A DNA stretch of 37,985 bases from Alphaproteobacteria bacterium. GTDB lineage: Bacteria > Pseudomonadota > Alphaproteobacteria > UBA9655. Position numbers and translations under genes: made by a program. The notes beneath the pieces are model-generated. The model saw only the letters and a list, made by a program, of their open reading frames with translations. It was not told where the DNA came from and did not search any database. Positions 19,660-27,813 of the stretch are shown piece by piece (within the stretch, counting starts at the first letter, position 1; every line of letters begins with the position of its first letter). The stretch is from positions 1 through 37,985 of the forward strand of contig JAKFXB010000137.1 in NCBI GenBank assembly GCA_021731585.1. Reading direction: 5' to 3'.

Positions 19660-19923
19660 TCATACAGTCTTTTTTTCATCTGAGCTCTTCGTTACCGACC
19701 TTTTTGGGAGGTCTTCTTCTGTAGGAAACTTATGCGCTCTTAAGAGCGCTGCTCTAACTGGACCAATTAGTTTACTTGAAGGCACTTTTTGACCTTCAGA
19801 AGAAATTCTTGCTCCGCTTACCGGTTTTTTTTCTTCCATTTCGTCTATTGCATAAACAGCATAGGAAGAGAGCATTGTACCTATTACCAATAGAACCAAC
19901 TTTAATTTCTTTAACATATTCAT
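19660..19923 (-). CDS. Small secreted protein, unknown function
   Basis: 87 aa. Residues 1-25 are a convincing signal peptide (basic start, LVLLVIGTMLSSYAVYA, Ala-x-Ala type site). The mature 62 residues are charged and probably disordered, with a basic C-terminus (KRSVTKSSDEKK). No family recognised. It stands alone, divergent from the secretin gene. Confidence 0.5.
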   Translation of the reverse strand: MNMLKKLKLVLLVIGTMLSSYAVYAIDEMEEKKPVSGARISSEGQKVPSSKLIGPVRAALLRAHKFPTEEDLPKRSVTKSSDEKKTV

Positions 19924-20090
19924 ATTATCACCATAATTTTTAACAGAAAGTCACAACTCATTTCTAAATATGCCATTAGAACTGAATGGGGGCAAGGATA
20001 AAATAGCTTCAACGTTACAATTTCATTGTAATTTTCATTTTTAAAAATATAATGAAATTTTTATACAATTTTTAACAAAGTTGGGAAAGT

Positions 20091-21680
20091 ATGAAGAGAA
20101 CAAAAACGGGACTTACTTTAATTCTTTTTGGTCTTTTATGCGGGTGCGAATTTTCTGGCCATAGAGCCTATCATGATCCTGCCTTAAAACTGCAAAAGGA
20201 AGATTATGAAAAAATAACAAAACCTCCTTCTGAGCAAAAAAGTACTCCTTCTTTTTGTCCAAAATCTATTTGCCCACCCAAAGCTCCTCCACTCACACCC
20301 GCAATGAGGAAAAAGCTTTCCCTGTCTCTTCAGGAAGACATCCCCCTCAAAAGCGCTTTTATTGAAATAGGGCGTCAGGCGGGAGTAGGCATTGTTCTAA
20401 GCCCTAAAATGGCACAAGAAAATATGGGCCTAGTTTATGATGCGCAGGGGGCTATGTTCATTGATATTATTGGAGATCTTTGTTCCTTAACAAATCATCG
20501 TTATCAAATTCAGGGAAACAGGCTTCTTATTGAGCCGGATGATCTTTACTTAACCACCTACAATATTCAGTTTTTAAACCATTCTCGAAAAAGTGAAAAC
20601 AAGATTTCTATTTCCACTGATCTTTTTTCCCCCATGGAGGGGCAAAATCGCCATGATAATGGCTCTATGAGTACCTTACTTGGTCATAGTCAGATGGATT
20701 TTTGGACAGAACTTGAGAAAAATCTAAAAATACTTCTTTCTTCTAAAGAGAACCCTCATTATTCCCTTCATAAACAGGCAGGTCTTTTAACCGTATTTGG
20801 TTCAACAAAGACCCATAAACATATTGTAGAGTATCTCTCTAAGCTCAAGGAATCCATTGCGACACAGGTGATTATTGAAGCAAAAATTATCGAAGTTACC
20901 TTAGATAATGAATATAAAACAGGAATCAATTGGAGTCATTTCGGTGAAACCTTTAAAATAGGGGCTCCCTTAGGAGGCCTCACCCCTTCCCAACTCCTTT
21001 CTCGCGACATGTTTAGCTTTTCTATAGGGCTAAGTGACTTTTCCTCAGTGGTCAATCTTGCTAAAAAGTTTGGCACTGTCCGTACCCTTTCTAATCCACG
21101 CCTCACGGTGATGAATAATCAACCTGCTATCTTAAAGGTGGCAACAAATGAAGTCTTTTTTCATTTAGAATTTGAGCGCTATTTTCAAGCCGACGGAAAG
21201 CCTGATATTGAGAATATTTCTAGTGATGCCATGACCGTACCCATTGGTCTTGTTATGATTGTCCAACCCTCCATTAATCTCCAAACCGGTGAAATTCTGA
21301 TGACATTACGTCCAACCATTTCTCGTGTTGAAAAAGAGGTACAAGACCCTGCAGTTTCCATTAAATCCCAACAAAAAGTGATCTCGACAATTCCTGTGAT
21401 TCAGGTGCGCGAGCTGGATTCTGTTCTGAAGATGAAATCGGGGCAAGTGTTAGTTATGGGAGGCCTTATGGAGGATCGTTCAAGCTATCAAACCAGTTCA
21501 ACCCCAGGTATCGATGAGATTCCCTTTCTTAGCGAATTAGTTAGCGGCAAGGAAGATGAGCGAAAGACAACAGAACTTGTTATTTTTCTCACCGCCCATA
21601 TTGTTGATGATCCCTACATTCATGAAGCGGATGAACGCGTGTATAATACCTATTCGGAAGACCCGCGGCCTCTCTTCTGA
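20091..21680 (+). CDS. Secretin (type II secretion / type IV pilus, MshL-like lipoprotein)
   Basis: Outer-membrane secretin of 529 aa. Seen: lipobox LCGC (Cys19) after a hydrophobic signal, a secretin/TonB short N-terminal domain (LSLQEDIPLKSAFIEIGRQA), and the C-terminal secretin domain with VRTLSNPRLTVMNNQPA, QVLVMGGLMEDRS and IPFLSELVSGK followed by ELVIFLTAHIV. The layout matches MshL/PilN-type secretins that are their own lipoproteins. No pilin, ATPase or inner-membrane platform gene is adjacent, so partners must lie elsewhere. Its 3' end overlaps the convergent trmB by 31 nt. Confidence 0.9.
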   Translation: MKRTKTGLTLILFGLLCGCEFSGHRAYHDPALKLQKEDYEKITKPPSEQKSTPSFCPKSICPPKAPPLTPAMRKKLSLSLQEDIPLKSAFIEIGRQAGVGIVLSPKMAQENMGLVYDAQGAMFIDIIGDLCSLTNHRYQIQGNRLLIEPDDLYLTTYNIQFLNHSRKSENKISISTDLFSPMEGQNRHDNGSMSTLLGHSQMDFWTELEKNLKILLSSKENPHYSLHKQAGLLTVFGSTKTHKHIVEYLSKLKESIATQVIIEAKIIEVTLDNEYKTGINWSHFGETFKIGAPLGGLTPSQLLSRDMFSFSIGLSDFSSVVNLAKKFGTVRTLSNPRLTVMNNQPAILKVATNEVFFHLEFERYFQADGKPDIENISSDAMTVPIGLVMIVQPSINLQTGEILMTLRPTISRVEKEVQDPAVSIKSQQKVISTIPVIQVRELDSVLKMKSGQVLVMGGLMEDRSSYQTSSTPGIDEIPFLSELVSGKEDERKTTELVIFLTAHIVDDPYIHEADERVYNTYSEDPRPLF

Positions 21681-22345
21681 AAGCGCATATAGGCACATTT
21701 TTTCCCCTGCTTTATAGCCTTTTGCTCATACCGGGTTGCTGGCCATCCTTCCGGTCGAGAGGTCCAGGTTTGTGGATCAGCAGAAGGTGGCCCTTCACAA
21801 AGGATAAGGTCTGGAAAACTATAAAGCACTTCTTGAATTTGCTCTACATAGGGTTGATCATCGCTCACTACATGGAGAAAAGCTCCCTCTTTAAGGGTTG
21901 GCCATAATTGTGTCATAAATTCTTTTGTGATTAAGCGTCGCGGATGATGGCGCTTTTTAGGCCAAGGATCCGGAAATAAAATAAAAACACAGGAAAAATA
22001 GGAAGCAGGGATAACTCCAAGAAGATGGCGTACATCTTCATGCCACACACAAACACGGCCGTAATCTTCAGGTTTAAGCTGCATAAGAAGTTTAGCCACC
22101 CCATTCATAAAAGGTTCACAACCAATCATGGAAACAGCAGGATTATGTTGAAGTTGTTCTATAAAATGCTCACCGCCCCCAAAGCCAATTTCGAGCCACA
22201 CTTCAGAGACCTTATCATCAAAAGGCACCTGTTCAGGGGCAAGGCGAACAAGGGGCAATATTTCATCATAAGCCTGCTGGGATTGAACCCGCATCTTGCG
22301 TGCTTTCCGACGACCGAATGAGGGTCTAAGTTTGACGTCTATCAT
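21650..22345 (-). CDS. trmB: tRNA (guanine-N7-)-methyltransferase
   Basis: Methylates G46 of tRNAs using SAM. Seen: RPSFGRRKARKMR near the N-terminus, the SAM loop LEIGFGGGEHFIEQL, FPDPWPKKRHHPRRLI (signature), and the C-terminal TRYEQKAIKQGK. The frame opens at 22375, but the ATG at 22345 (231 aa, MIDVKLRPSFGRR) matches the usual family start and removes an unrelated hydrophobic lead. The 3' end overlaps the convergent secretin gene. Confidence 0.95.
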   Translation of the reverse strand: MIDVKLRPSFGRRKARKMRVQSQQAYDEILPLVRLAPEQVPFDDKVSEVWLEIGFGGGEHFIEQLQHNPAVSMIGCEPFMNGVAKLLMQLKPEDYGRVCVWHEDVRHLLGVIPASYFSCVFILFPDPWPKKRHHPRRLITKEFMTQLWPTLKEGAFLHVVSDDQPYVEQIQEVLYSFPDLILCEGPPSADPQTWTSRPEGWPATRYEQKAIKQGKKCAYMRFQKRGRGSSE

Positions 22346-22507
22346 TATTACAACCAGCCTTAAATTGAAAAACACGCTAGCAAAGGAGAAGGTCTCCTGG
22401 CAAGAAAAGAAAAATCAAAGGTTGCACTTCATATTTGAACACGGCAGTAAGTTTTGGTCACTTCCCCCTTGAACCTTTCCTCAACCTCCAGTAGCTTCAA
22501 CTTGTGC

Positions 22508-22597
22508 GGAGGGATGCCGGAGTGGTCGAACGGGGCGGTCTCGAAAACCGTTGTGCGTACAAACGTACCGTGGGTTCGAATCCCACTCTCTCCGCCA
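22508..22597 (+). tRNA. tRNA-Ser (anticodon CGA)
   Basis: 90 nt with a long variable arm, as in serine tRNAs. Acceptor GGAGGGA (22508-22514) pairs with TCTCTCC with one G-T; T arm GTGGG-TTCGAAT-CCCAC; anticodon stem GCGGT/ACCGT with loop CTCGAAA gives CGA; CCA is encoded. An integrase gene starts 265 nt downstream, so the 3' end of this tRNA is the probable attachment site of the element to its right. Confidence 0.96.
22572..22597 (+). other. Probable attL core at the 3' end of tRNA-Ser
   Basis: Tyrosine integrases commonly recombine within the T arm and acceptor stem of a tRNA and leave the gene intact, as it is here. The boundaries are a guess from that rule. I find no second copy of the tRNA 3' end to the right within the window, so attR must lie beyond it. 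Confidence 0.5.
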
Positions 22598-22644
22598 CTT
22601 TCAAGGGGTTTTTGGCAAATCTTTTTCTCCTTAAAATGGTTTTA

Positions 22645-22735
22645 TGGGACACTCCTGGGACACTCGAGAATAACAAATGACATATGCTGAGAGTCATTGA
22701 TGGTTATTTCTGTAAATTGTCCCAATGTTGTCCCA
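22645..22735. repeat. Two pairs of phased repeats, candidate integrase arm or excisionase sites
   Basis: TGGGACACTC occurs at 22645-22654 and 22656-22665. TTGTCCCA, carrying the same TGGGACA core inverted, occurs at 22717-22724 and 22728-22735. Both pairs repeat every 11 bp, about one helical turn, and the pairs face each other. Location between the attachment site and the integrase gene fits arm-type sites. Confidence 0.55.
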
Positions 22736-22862
22736 TACTACAATAGAGCTCATATATTTTGGCTGTATTCCTACAAAAAATATCAAGATATGGAACGGTT
22801 TAAGGTCTGTTGCCATTGTTTCTGTTTCGCTATAGACTCTTCTCATCAATGAGGGATGGACA

Positions 22863-23930
22863 ATGGCTACGATCGAAACACGACGCAGTGCTGATGGAAC
22901 AACAGGGTATAGAGCGAAGGTTCGTTTAAGGGGGTTTCCTTCTCAATCGGCTACCTTCGAGCGTAAAACGGACGCAAAAGAATGGGCGAAGCAAACAGAG
23001 GCCAGCATACGAGAGGGCAGATATTTTAAGACTGCAGAAGCTAAGAAGCATACTATTGCAGATTTTATTGATCGGTATCTCCGTGAGATTGAAAAGAAAA
23101 ATCCTAAACGTTTTGTGGATGTCAAAAAGTTATTGAATTGGTGGAAGCAAGAGATTGGAAGTTATCTTTTGTCTGATCTCACCAGGGCTCTTATTATCGA
23201 ACAGAGAGATAAACTTCTAAACTCTACAGGCAGGAAGGGTTCTAAAGCAAACCGCAGCCCTGCTACTGTCAATCGCTATATGGTGGCCTTAGGTCATGCT
23301 CTTACTATAGCGGCTAATGAATGGGAATGGATCCATGAGAATCCCATGAGAAAAATTTCCAAATTATTAGAACCTCGAGGACGGGTACGCTTCTTAGACG
23401 ATGAGGAGCGCACACAACTTCTGGAAGCCTGTAAAACTTCAACTAGCCCTTACCTTCATACACTTGTTGTTTTGGCCTTAAGTACAGGAGCAAGGCATGG
23501 GGAGCTTATCAATCTACGCTGGAGAGATGTTGATTGGCAGCGCCGTGTTATCACCCTGCATGATACAAAGAATAAAGATAGACGTTTATTGCCTCTTGCT
23601 CATTATGCGCTACAGCTCATGGAAGCTCATAGCAAAGTTAGGAATATTGCGTCCGATTTGGTCTTCCCATCGCCTTCAAATTCGCAAAGACCTTGGGATA
23701 GCCGTTCAGCTTGGGAAGTAGCCTTAAAACGAGCCAATATCGACAATTTTCGGTTTCACGACCTTCGTCATAGTTGTGCCAGTTACTTGGCAATGAATGG
23801 CGCTTCTCTTGCTGAAATTGCCGAGGTATTGGGGCACAAAACACTTCAAATGGTGAAACGCTACGCCCATCTTAGTGAAGCCCATACAGCTAAAGTTGTC
23901 CAAAGCATGAACGAGAGGATTTTTGGATGA
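22863..23930 (+). CDS. Tyrosine recombinase / integrase
   Basis: Site-specific recombinase of the phage integrase family, 355 aa. Seen: an N-terminal arm-binding domain (YRAKVRLRGFPSQSATFERK), a core-binding SAM-like domain at about 65-165, and the catalytic domain with R211 (STGARHGELINLRW), H299 and R302 (FHDLRHSC), H325 (LGHKT) and nucleophile Y334 (VKRYAHLS). All catalytic residues are present, so it looks active. It reads away from tRNA-Ser. Its stop overlaps the ATG of the next, broken gene as ATGA. Confidence 0.96.
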   Translation: MATIETRRSADGTTGYRAKVRLRGFPSQSATFERKTDAKEWAKQTEASIREGRYFKTAEAKKHTIADFIDRYLREIEKKNPKRFVDVKKLLNWWKQEIGSYLLSDLTRALIIEQRDKLLNSTGRKGSKANRSPATVNRYMVALGHALTIAANEWEWIHENPMRKISKLLEPRGRVRFLDDEERTQLLEACKTSTSPYLHTLVVLALSTGARHGELINLRWRDVDWQRRVITLHDTKNKDRRLLPLAHYALQLMEAHSKVRNIASDLVFPSPSNSQRPWDSRSAWEVALKRANIDNFRFHDLRHSCASYLAMNGASLAEIAEVLGHKTLQMVKRYAHLSEAHTAKVVQSMNERIFG

Positions 23931-24970
23931 GGAGGCCAGCGTTTGCACAGAAAATACATGAGAAGAATGTTAATTTTTTCAAAAATTGGTTATGTGATAC
24001 GACTCCTATAAATGTTCGCGAAGGGTTGGAGGATATACTCTCCAACAGCATTCCATTTATGCATTGAGGGAACTGCAAATAAGATACTCAGCAAGTAAGC
24101 TACTGAACTCAGCTAGCTTTGAGGATGGCGATATCATTCTAGATAGTATGATCACATATATACCAGATTTTGGCTATCAGGGTATATTGAGAGCTACTAT
24201 TAGCTCTCGTCCTAAGTTTGTAAAACTAATTTATCAATCCGTGTCCTGTTTTCCAACCGCCCTTTACGAGGCCTACAAAGAAATCGTGGGAGAGAATTTA
24301 ATATTAGACGACCTTTCTGAGGTAAGAGAATTTTACGAAAGTTGCTCTAAATTTGATTTATGGACCGGTCACGAGCTCTGTGCCTATATCAGTCATTGTG
24401 AACCAGAGGCCCTGGACTTCATATCAGAGCATCCCGAAGCTTGGGATTGCATGTCGGAGGACCCAAAAAATCGAAATTTTAACCTAGGTAAATTAGAAAG
24501 ACTTCTTCCTAGCAGATTCTCTCGCATCTTTCTGAGGCCAGACCTTTACGAGAAGAACTTACCCTTGGTGAAAGCCGCACTCTTGGAGGAGCTTTTGAGC
24601 TTATCCATCTTGAGCGTGATAATTGGTTAAAAAGCTCTCTAAAGCCTAAGAAGGGGTTAGAATGGGCAATCCAGAAAGGGATTGATTATCACCCTGTCCT
24701 TGATGAGTATCTTCTTGCTTTAGATATAACACCAACATCCGTAATTTCTTCAGGATATACTACTCCCTACTTAGAGATGATGTTAGGGGTTATAAGAGAG
24801 CTGGAGATTTCGAGAGAAAATCAGGTAAAGAAAGAGGCCATAGTCGCTGCATTTGAAAAAAACTTAATGATCATAAACTCACTCCTCCAAGCCAAAAACT
24901 AGCCGATGCGATGGCAACTCTCGTACGTTTGCCTGAATCACAACAAGGACGAGCAAAGCACAAGGGGTGA
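23927..24970 (+). pseudogene. Frameshifted gene of unknown function downstream of integrase
   Basis: Four adjacent segments read as one protein of about 345 aa if three -1 shifts are allowed. Segment one starts at ATG 23927 (MRRPAFAQKIHEKN, to 24067); segment two, frame of 24064, runs to 24630 (ALRELQIRYSASKLL through RLLPSRFSR); segment three, frame of 24900, has GAFELIHLERDNW and GLEWAIQKGIDYHP, to 24902; segment four follows an A7 run at 24856-24862 and reads KLNDHKLTPPSQKLADAM to TGA 24968-24970. Each piece has protein-like composition and picks up where the last stops. The product is not recognised. It overlaps the integrase stop by ATGA, so it was probably co-expressed with int. Annotating only 24064-24630 as a gene would miss both ends. 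Confidence 0.65.
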
Positions 24971-25145
24971 CCCCATCAGAAATCGCTTTCATACATCCTA
25001 TTGAATTTAAATGTATTTTTAAGGTAAGGATGGGATCCCCCCTTTGCCTTGATCCCTTTCGCCCATTTGTTTTCTCTCAAAATTGATTTCTACTCCGAAT
25101 AGACAGCAATAAGGCTGCCTCTTATACCTTAAAGGAGAAAACAGA

Positions 25146-25379
25146 ATGCAAACTCATAACGACTCTACGAAACCTTCCGTAAGCGTAGACGATTTTGTCA
25201 CCATCAGTCAACTCACCACGAGTAATCCCGCCTTCACAGAAGGAGGAATTCGAGCCCTTATTTTTCGTTCAAAAAGCAATGGATTCGACAGCTGTATTCG
25301 TCGGATAGGGAGAAAGATCCTCATTTCTAAAAGCGCCTTTTCTCAGTGGATTGAAGCTCAAAATGGAGAAGGGAAGTAA
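25146..25379 (+). CDS. Small helix-turn-helix / excisionase-like DNA-binding protein
   Basis: 77 aa with a winged-helix look: FVTISQLTTSNPAFTEGGIRALIFR, then GFDSCIRRIGRKILISKSAFSQWIE, the layout of MerR/AlpA-type 'read the helix, then insert the arginine hairpin' excisionase proteins. The start has AAAGGAG 8 nt upstream. It is the first gene of a coupled operon with a primase and a helicase. It may control this operon or excision; the 11-bp-phased repeats by the integrase or the TGGAACA array are possible targets (inference). Confidence 0.7.
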   Translation: MQTHNDSTKPSVSVDDFVTISQLTTSNPAFTEGGIRALIFRSKSNGFDSCIRRIGRKILISKSAFSQWIEAQNGEGK

Positions 25380-25381
25380 CC

Positions 25382-25546
25382 ATGAACTGGAAAAAAGAAA
25401 GGCCCCTCCGTGGTGGGAAGGGGCTTATTAAGCTTTCATATTTTATTTCTAACATTGTTACCCATACTGATCAACTGATTTGTCGCCCCATTTGTGGTCG
25501 CTCAAAAAGGCGTATCCGTATTAGGTCTAAGGAGGCGTTCAAATGA
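25382..25546 (+). CDS. Small basic protein of 54 aa, unknown
   Basis: A short frame between the HTH gene and the primase gene. It starts MNWKKERPLRGGKG and ends RSKRRIRIRSKEAFK, strongly basic, with one Cys pair (LICRPICGRS). An AGGGAAG ribosome site lies 5 nt upstream of the ATG, and its TGA overlaps the next ATG as ATGA, like the other joints in this operon. A hairpin at 25400-25426 falls inside it. Function unknown; a leader or coupling ORF is possible. Confidence 0.5.
   Translation: MNWKKERPLRGGKGLIKLSYFISNIVTHTDQLICRPICGRSKRRIRIRSKEAFK
25400..25426 (+). promoter_or_regulatory. Hairpin within the small ORF ahead of the primase gene
   Basis: AGGCCCCT (25400-25407) pairs with AGGGGCTT (25419-25426), one G-T, around an 11-nt loop. 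No T-run follows, so it is not a standard terminator. It could modulate translation of the 54-aa ORF or the coupled primase gene. Confidence 0.35.
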
Positions 25547-26412
25547 TGTCTCCTCCTATTGACTGGGTCGCAAACCAGTTGGGTAAAGCAATGCGCATTC
25601 GAGGCGGTTGGTCATGCCTTTGTCCTGCCCATGATGATCATAAGCCCAGCCTTTCGTTATCCTTAAGTGAGGAGGAAACATTATTAGCTCATTGTTATGC
25701 GGGGTGTTCTTTTCTGGATATTCTCTCTGCCTTACGCAGTAGAGGATTGTTGAAAAAGAGCGATTTTCTTGAACGAAGAAGTATTGTCCTTAAAGCATCT
25801 CAATTACCAAAAGAGCCAAATAAGGTAGCCTTGAGGATATGGCATGAGTCTGTTCGCGCAGAGGGAACGCATGTGGAAACATACTTGAGATCACGGGGGA
25901 TTCAAGGGGCTATCCCACCAACTCTTAAGTTTCATTCGAGACTTTTTCATACCTCCAGGACATATCATCCTGCCATGGTGGGTGCCGTTACGTTATGGCC
26001 AAGCAAAACTGTCGTTGGTGTCCATAGGACATACCTTACGGCTAGTGGAACGGATAAAGCCATCCTATCTCCCAACAAGATGATGCTGGGCCTTATAAAG
26101 GGGGGAGCCGTAAGGCTTTCCCCTATAGGGACAAAACTGATTTTAGCGGAAGGTATCGAAACGGCACTGAGTTGTTTCACTGCAACCAACATACCTACTT
26201 GGTCCTGTCTTTCCACATCAGGGATGATGGATGTTGTCGTGCCTCCCCTGGAGATCACCCAAGAAATCATTGTCTGTGCTGATGGGGATAGTGCAGGCCA
26301 AAATGCCGCAGATAAATTAGCGACAAGATTGCATAGGACTGGATATGGCGTCCGCATGGCACCTTCTCCTCAAGGTCAGTATTTCAACGATATTTTAAGG
26401 GGAGAAGTATGA
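25543..26412 (+). CDS. CHC2 zinc-finger / Toprim primase-like protein of mobile elements
   Basis: 289 aa. The N-terminus has a CHC2-like zinc ribbon (CLCPAHDDHKPSLSLS, C27 and H30; HCYAGC, C51 and C55). The C-terminal Toprim domain has E203 in LAEGIETALS, and D247 and D249 in VCADGDSAGQ. This is the plasmid/phage primase type that makes primers next to a RepA helicase. ATGA joints on both sides couple it to the 54-aa ORF and the helicase. It suggests the element can replicate its own DNA at some stage. Confidence 0.9.
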   Translation: MMSPPIDWVANQLGKAMRIRGGWSCLCPAHDDHKPSLSLSLSEEETLLAHCYAGCSFLDILSALRSRGLLKKSDFLERRSIVLKASQLPKEPNKVALRIWHESVRAEGTHVETYLRSRGIQGAIPPTLKFHSRLFHTSRTYHPAMVGAVTLWPSKTVVGVHRTYLTASGTDKAILSPNKMMLGLIKGGAVRLSPIGTKLILAEGIETALSCFTATNIPTWSCLSTSGMMDVVVPPLEITQEIIVCADGDSAGQNAADKLATRLHRTGYGVRMAPSPQGQYFNDILRGEV

Positions 26413-27389
26413 GTATTGAAGCCGTGAAGAGCAGAATCGATTGGGCAAAACCATATGTAGTTCCGCAGACGGAACAAATAAGGCCTCCTTTGCGTTCTTT
26501 GAATGTGAAAGAACTCTTGGAATTAGAGATTCCTCCCCGTGAGATGATCCTGAATCCCATTCTTCCTGCGCAAGGTTTGGTGATGCTCTACGCTCCCCGT
26601 GGAATTGGTAAGACCCACGTTGCCCTATGGATGGCCTATACAATTGCTTGTGGGGGCACGATGTTTAACAACAAATGGCAGTGTGAGAAACCTTATAAAG
26701 TCTTGTTCGTAGATGGAGAAATGCCCGCCAGCATTTTACAGATGAGATTATCCAGTATTGTTGCTAGCTCAGACAAAGAGTTAGAAGATGTCGATAACTT
26801 AAAGATTATCACGCCGGACCACCAAGAGGTAGGAATTCCTGACCTATGTACCACTTCAGGACAAAAGTGGCTTGAGCCCCATCTCAAAGGAATTAATCTG
26901 CTGATTTTAGACAACCTTTCGGCCTTATGCAGGAGTGGCAGAGAGAACGAATCTGAAAGTTGGAATCCCTTGCAGGGCTGGTTGTTGAAGCTACGGAAGG
27001 CTGGCATATCTGTTCTTTTTGTTCATCACGCCGGCAAGGGAGGAAATCAGCGCGGAACATCTAAAAAAGAAGATATTTTGGATACAGTCATTGTTCTTCG
27101 AAAACCAAATGATTATGACCCAAAAGAAGGGGCACGCTTTGAAGTTCATTATGAAAAGGCACGTGGTTTTTATGGGGACGAGGCAAGCCCCTTTGAAGCA
27201 TGGTTAAAGGGGGACCATGGAACAATGACCTGGCAGGTCCAGGAAATAGAAGATGTTCAATTAAACAACATCATAGATCTTCATAAAGGTGGCTTGAAAC
27301 AAAGGGAGATAGCCCAGGAACTTGGGGTTGGTCTCGGCACTGTTAACAGGGGGATCAAACGCGCCAAAGAAGAGGGCAAGGTAAAATGA
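26409..27389 (+). CDS. RepA-like hexameric replicative helicase (RecA fold)
   Basis: 326 aa. Walker A APRGIGKTHVALWMAY (GKT at 67-69), then LFVDGEMPASILQMRL, Walker B LLILDNLSALCRSG, and a HAGKGGNQRGTSKKED loop, as in RSF1010 RepA-type helicases. The last 45 residues form a helix-turn-helix (HKGGLKQREIAQELGVGLGT) that may read DNA, for example the TGGAACA array just downstream. Start and stop both overlap neighbours by ATGA. Confidence 0.9.
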   Translation: MSIEAVKSRIDWAKPYVVPQTEQIRPPLRSLNVKELLELEIPPREMILNPILPAQGLVMLYAPRGIGKTHVALWMAYTIACGGTMFNNKWQCEKPYKVLFVDGEMPASILQMRLSSIVASSDKELEDVDNLKIITPDHQEVGIPDLCTTSGQKWLEPHLKGINLLILDNLSALCRSGRENESESWNPLQGWLLKLRKAGISVLFVHHAGKGGNQRGTSKKEDILDTVIVLRKPNDYDPKEGARFEVHYEKARGFYGDEASPFEAWLKGDHGTMTWQVQEIEDVQLNNIIDLHKGGLKQREIAQELGVGLGTVNRGIKRAKEEGKVK

Positions 27390-27754
27390 CATTTCCTTCT
27401 CATCAGCCCCCTGTTCCACTGTTCCATTCCCTAGAGAGTGGAACAATGGAACAGATCTTAAATCAGCGGAACGGCCCATGGAACACTTCTGGAACAAACT
27501 CTCTAAAAGCCTTAGCAAATAAGGTATTAAAGAGGAACAAGGAGTGGAACACAAATGGAACAAGGGTCTTAAAACCTGTTCCACTGCGTGGAACAAATGT
27601 TGAGATCAATTGTGTCCCTCAGTATGATGATCTTTCTTACGCGTTCGAGGAACGAGCCGCTATCATGGAATATGAAGGAGGTCTCAGCGGAGAAGAGGCC
27701 GAGAGAAGAGCTAGGATTGATATGTTGAGTAAAGGACTTTCAAATGGCTTGTAG
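27386..27754 (+). CDS. Small plasmid-type protein overlaying the TGGAACA array
   Basis: 122 aa. The first 70 residues are encoded by the TGGAACA repeats and read VPLFHSLESGTMEQ, PWNTSGTNSL, EWNTNGTRVL: low-complexity sequence whose form follows the DNA repeats. The last 40 residues hold LSYAFEERAAIMEYEGGL and GEEAERRAR, a helical motif I associate with small proteins next to plasmid replication genes. Coupled to the helicase gene by ATGA. The coding role may be secondary to the DNA repeats. Function unknown. Confidence 0.6.
   Translation: MTFPSHQPPVPLFHSLESGTMEQILNQRNGPWNTSGTNSLKALANKVLKRNKEWNTNGTRVLKPVPLRGTNVEINCVPQYDDLSYAFEERAAIMEYEGGLSGEEAERRARIDMLSKGLSNGL
27412..27595. repeat. Array of TGGAACA heptamers (iteron-like), copy 1
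   Basis: Ten exact copies of TGGAACA or its complement in 184 bp: starts at 27412 (-), 27420 (-), 27439, 27447, 27479, 27490, 27545, 27556, 27577 (-) and 27589. One-mismatch copies begin at 27467 and 27533. Neighbour spacings are 8, 8, 11, 11 and 12 bp. The first four form a dyad: TGTTCCACTGTTCCA, 12 nt, TGGAACAATGGAACA. It follows directly on primase and helicase genes, as replication-origin iterons do. Confidence 0.75.
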
Positions 27755-27813
27755 CTCAAAGATTACAGCAGCCGGAATAGAAAGAAACATTGATAAAAAC
27801 TCCCTTGATAATT

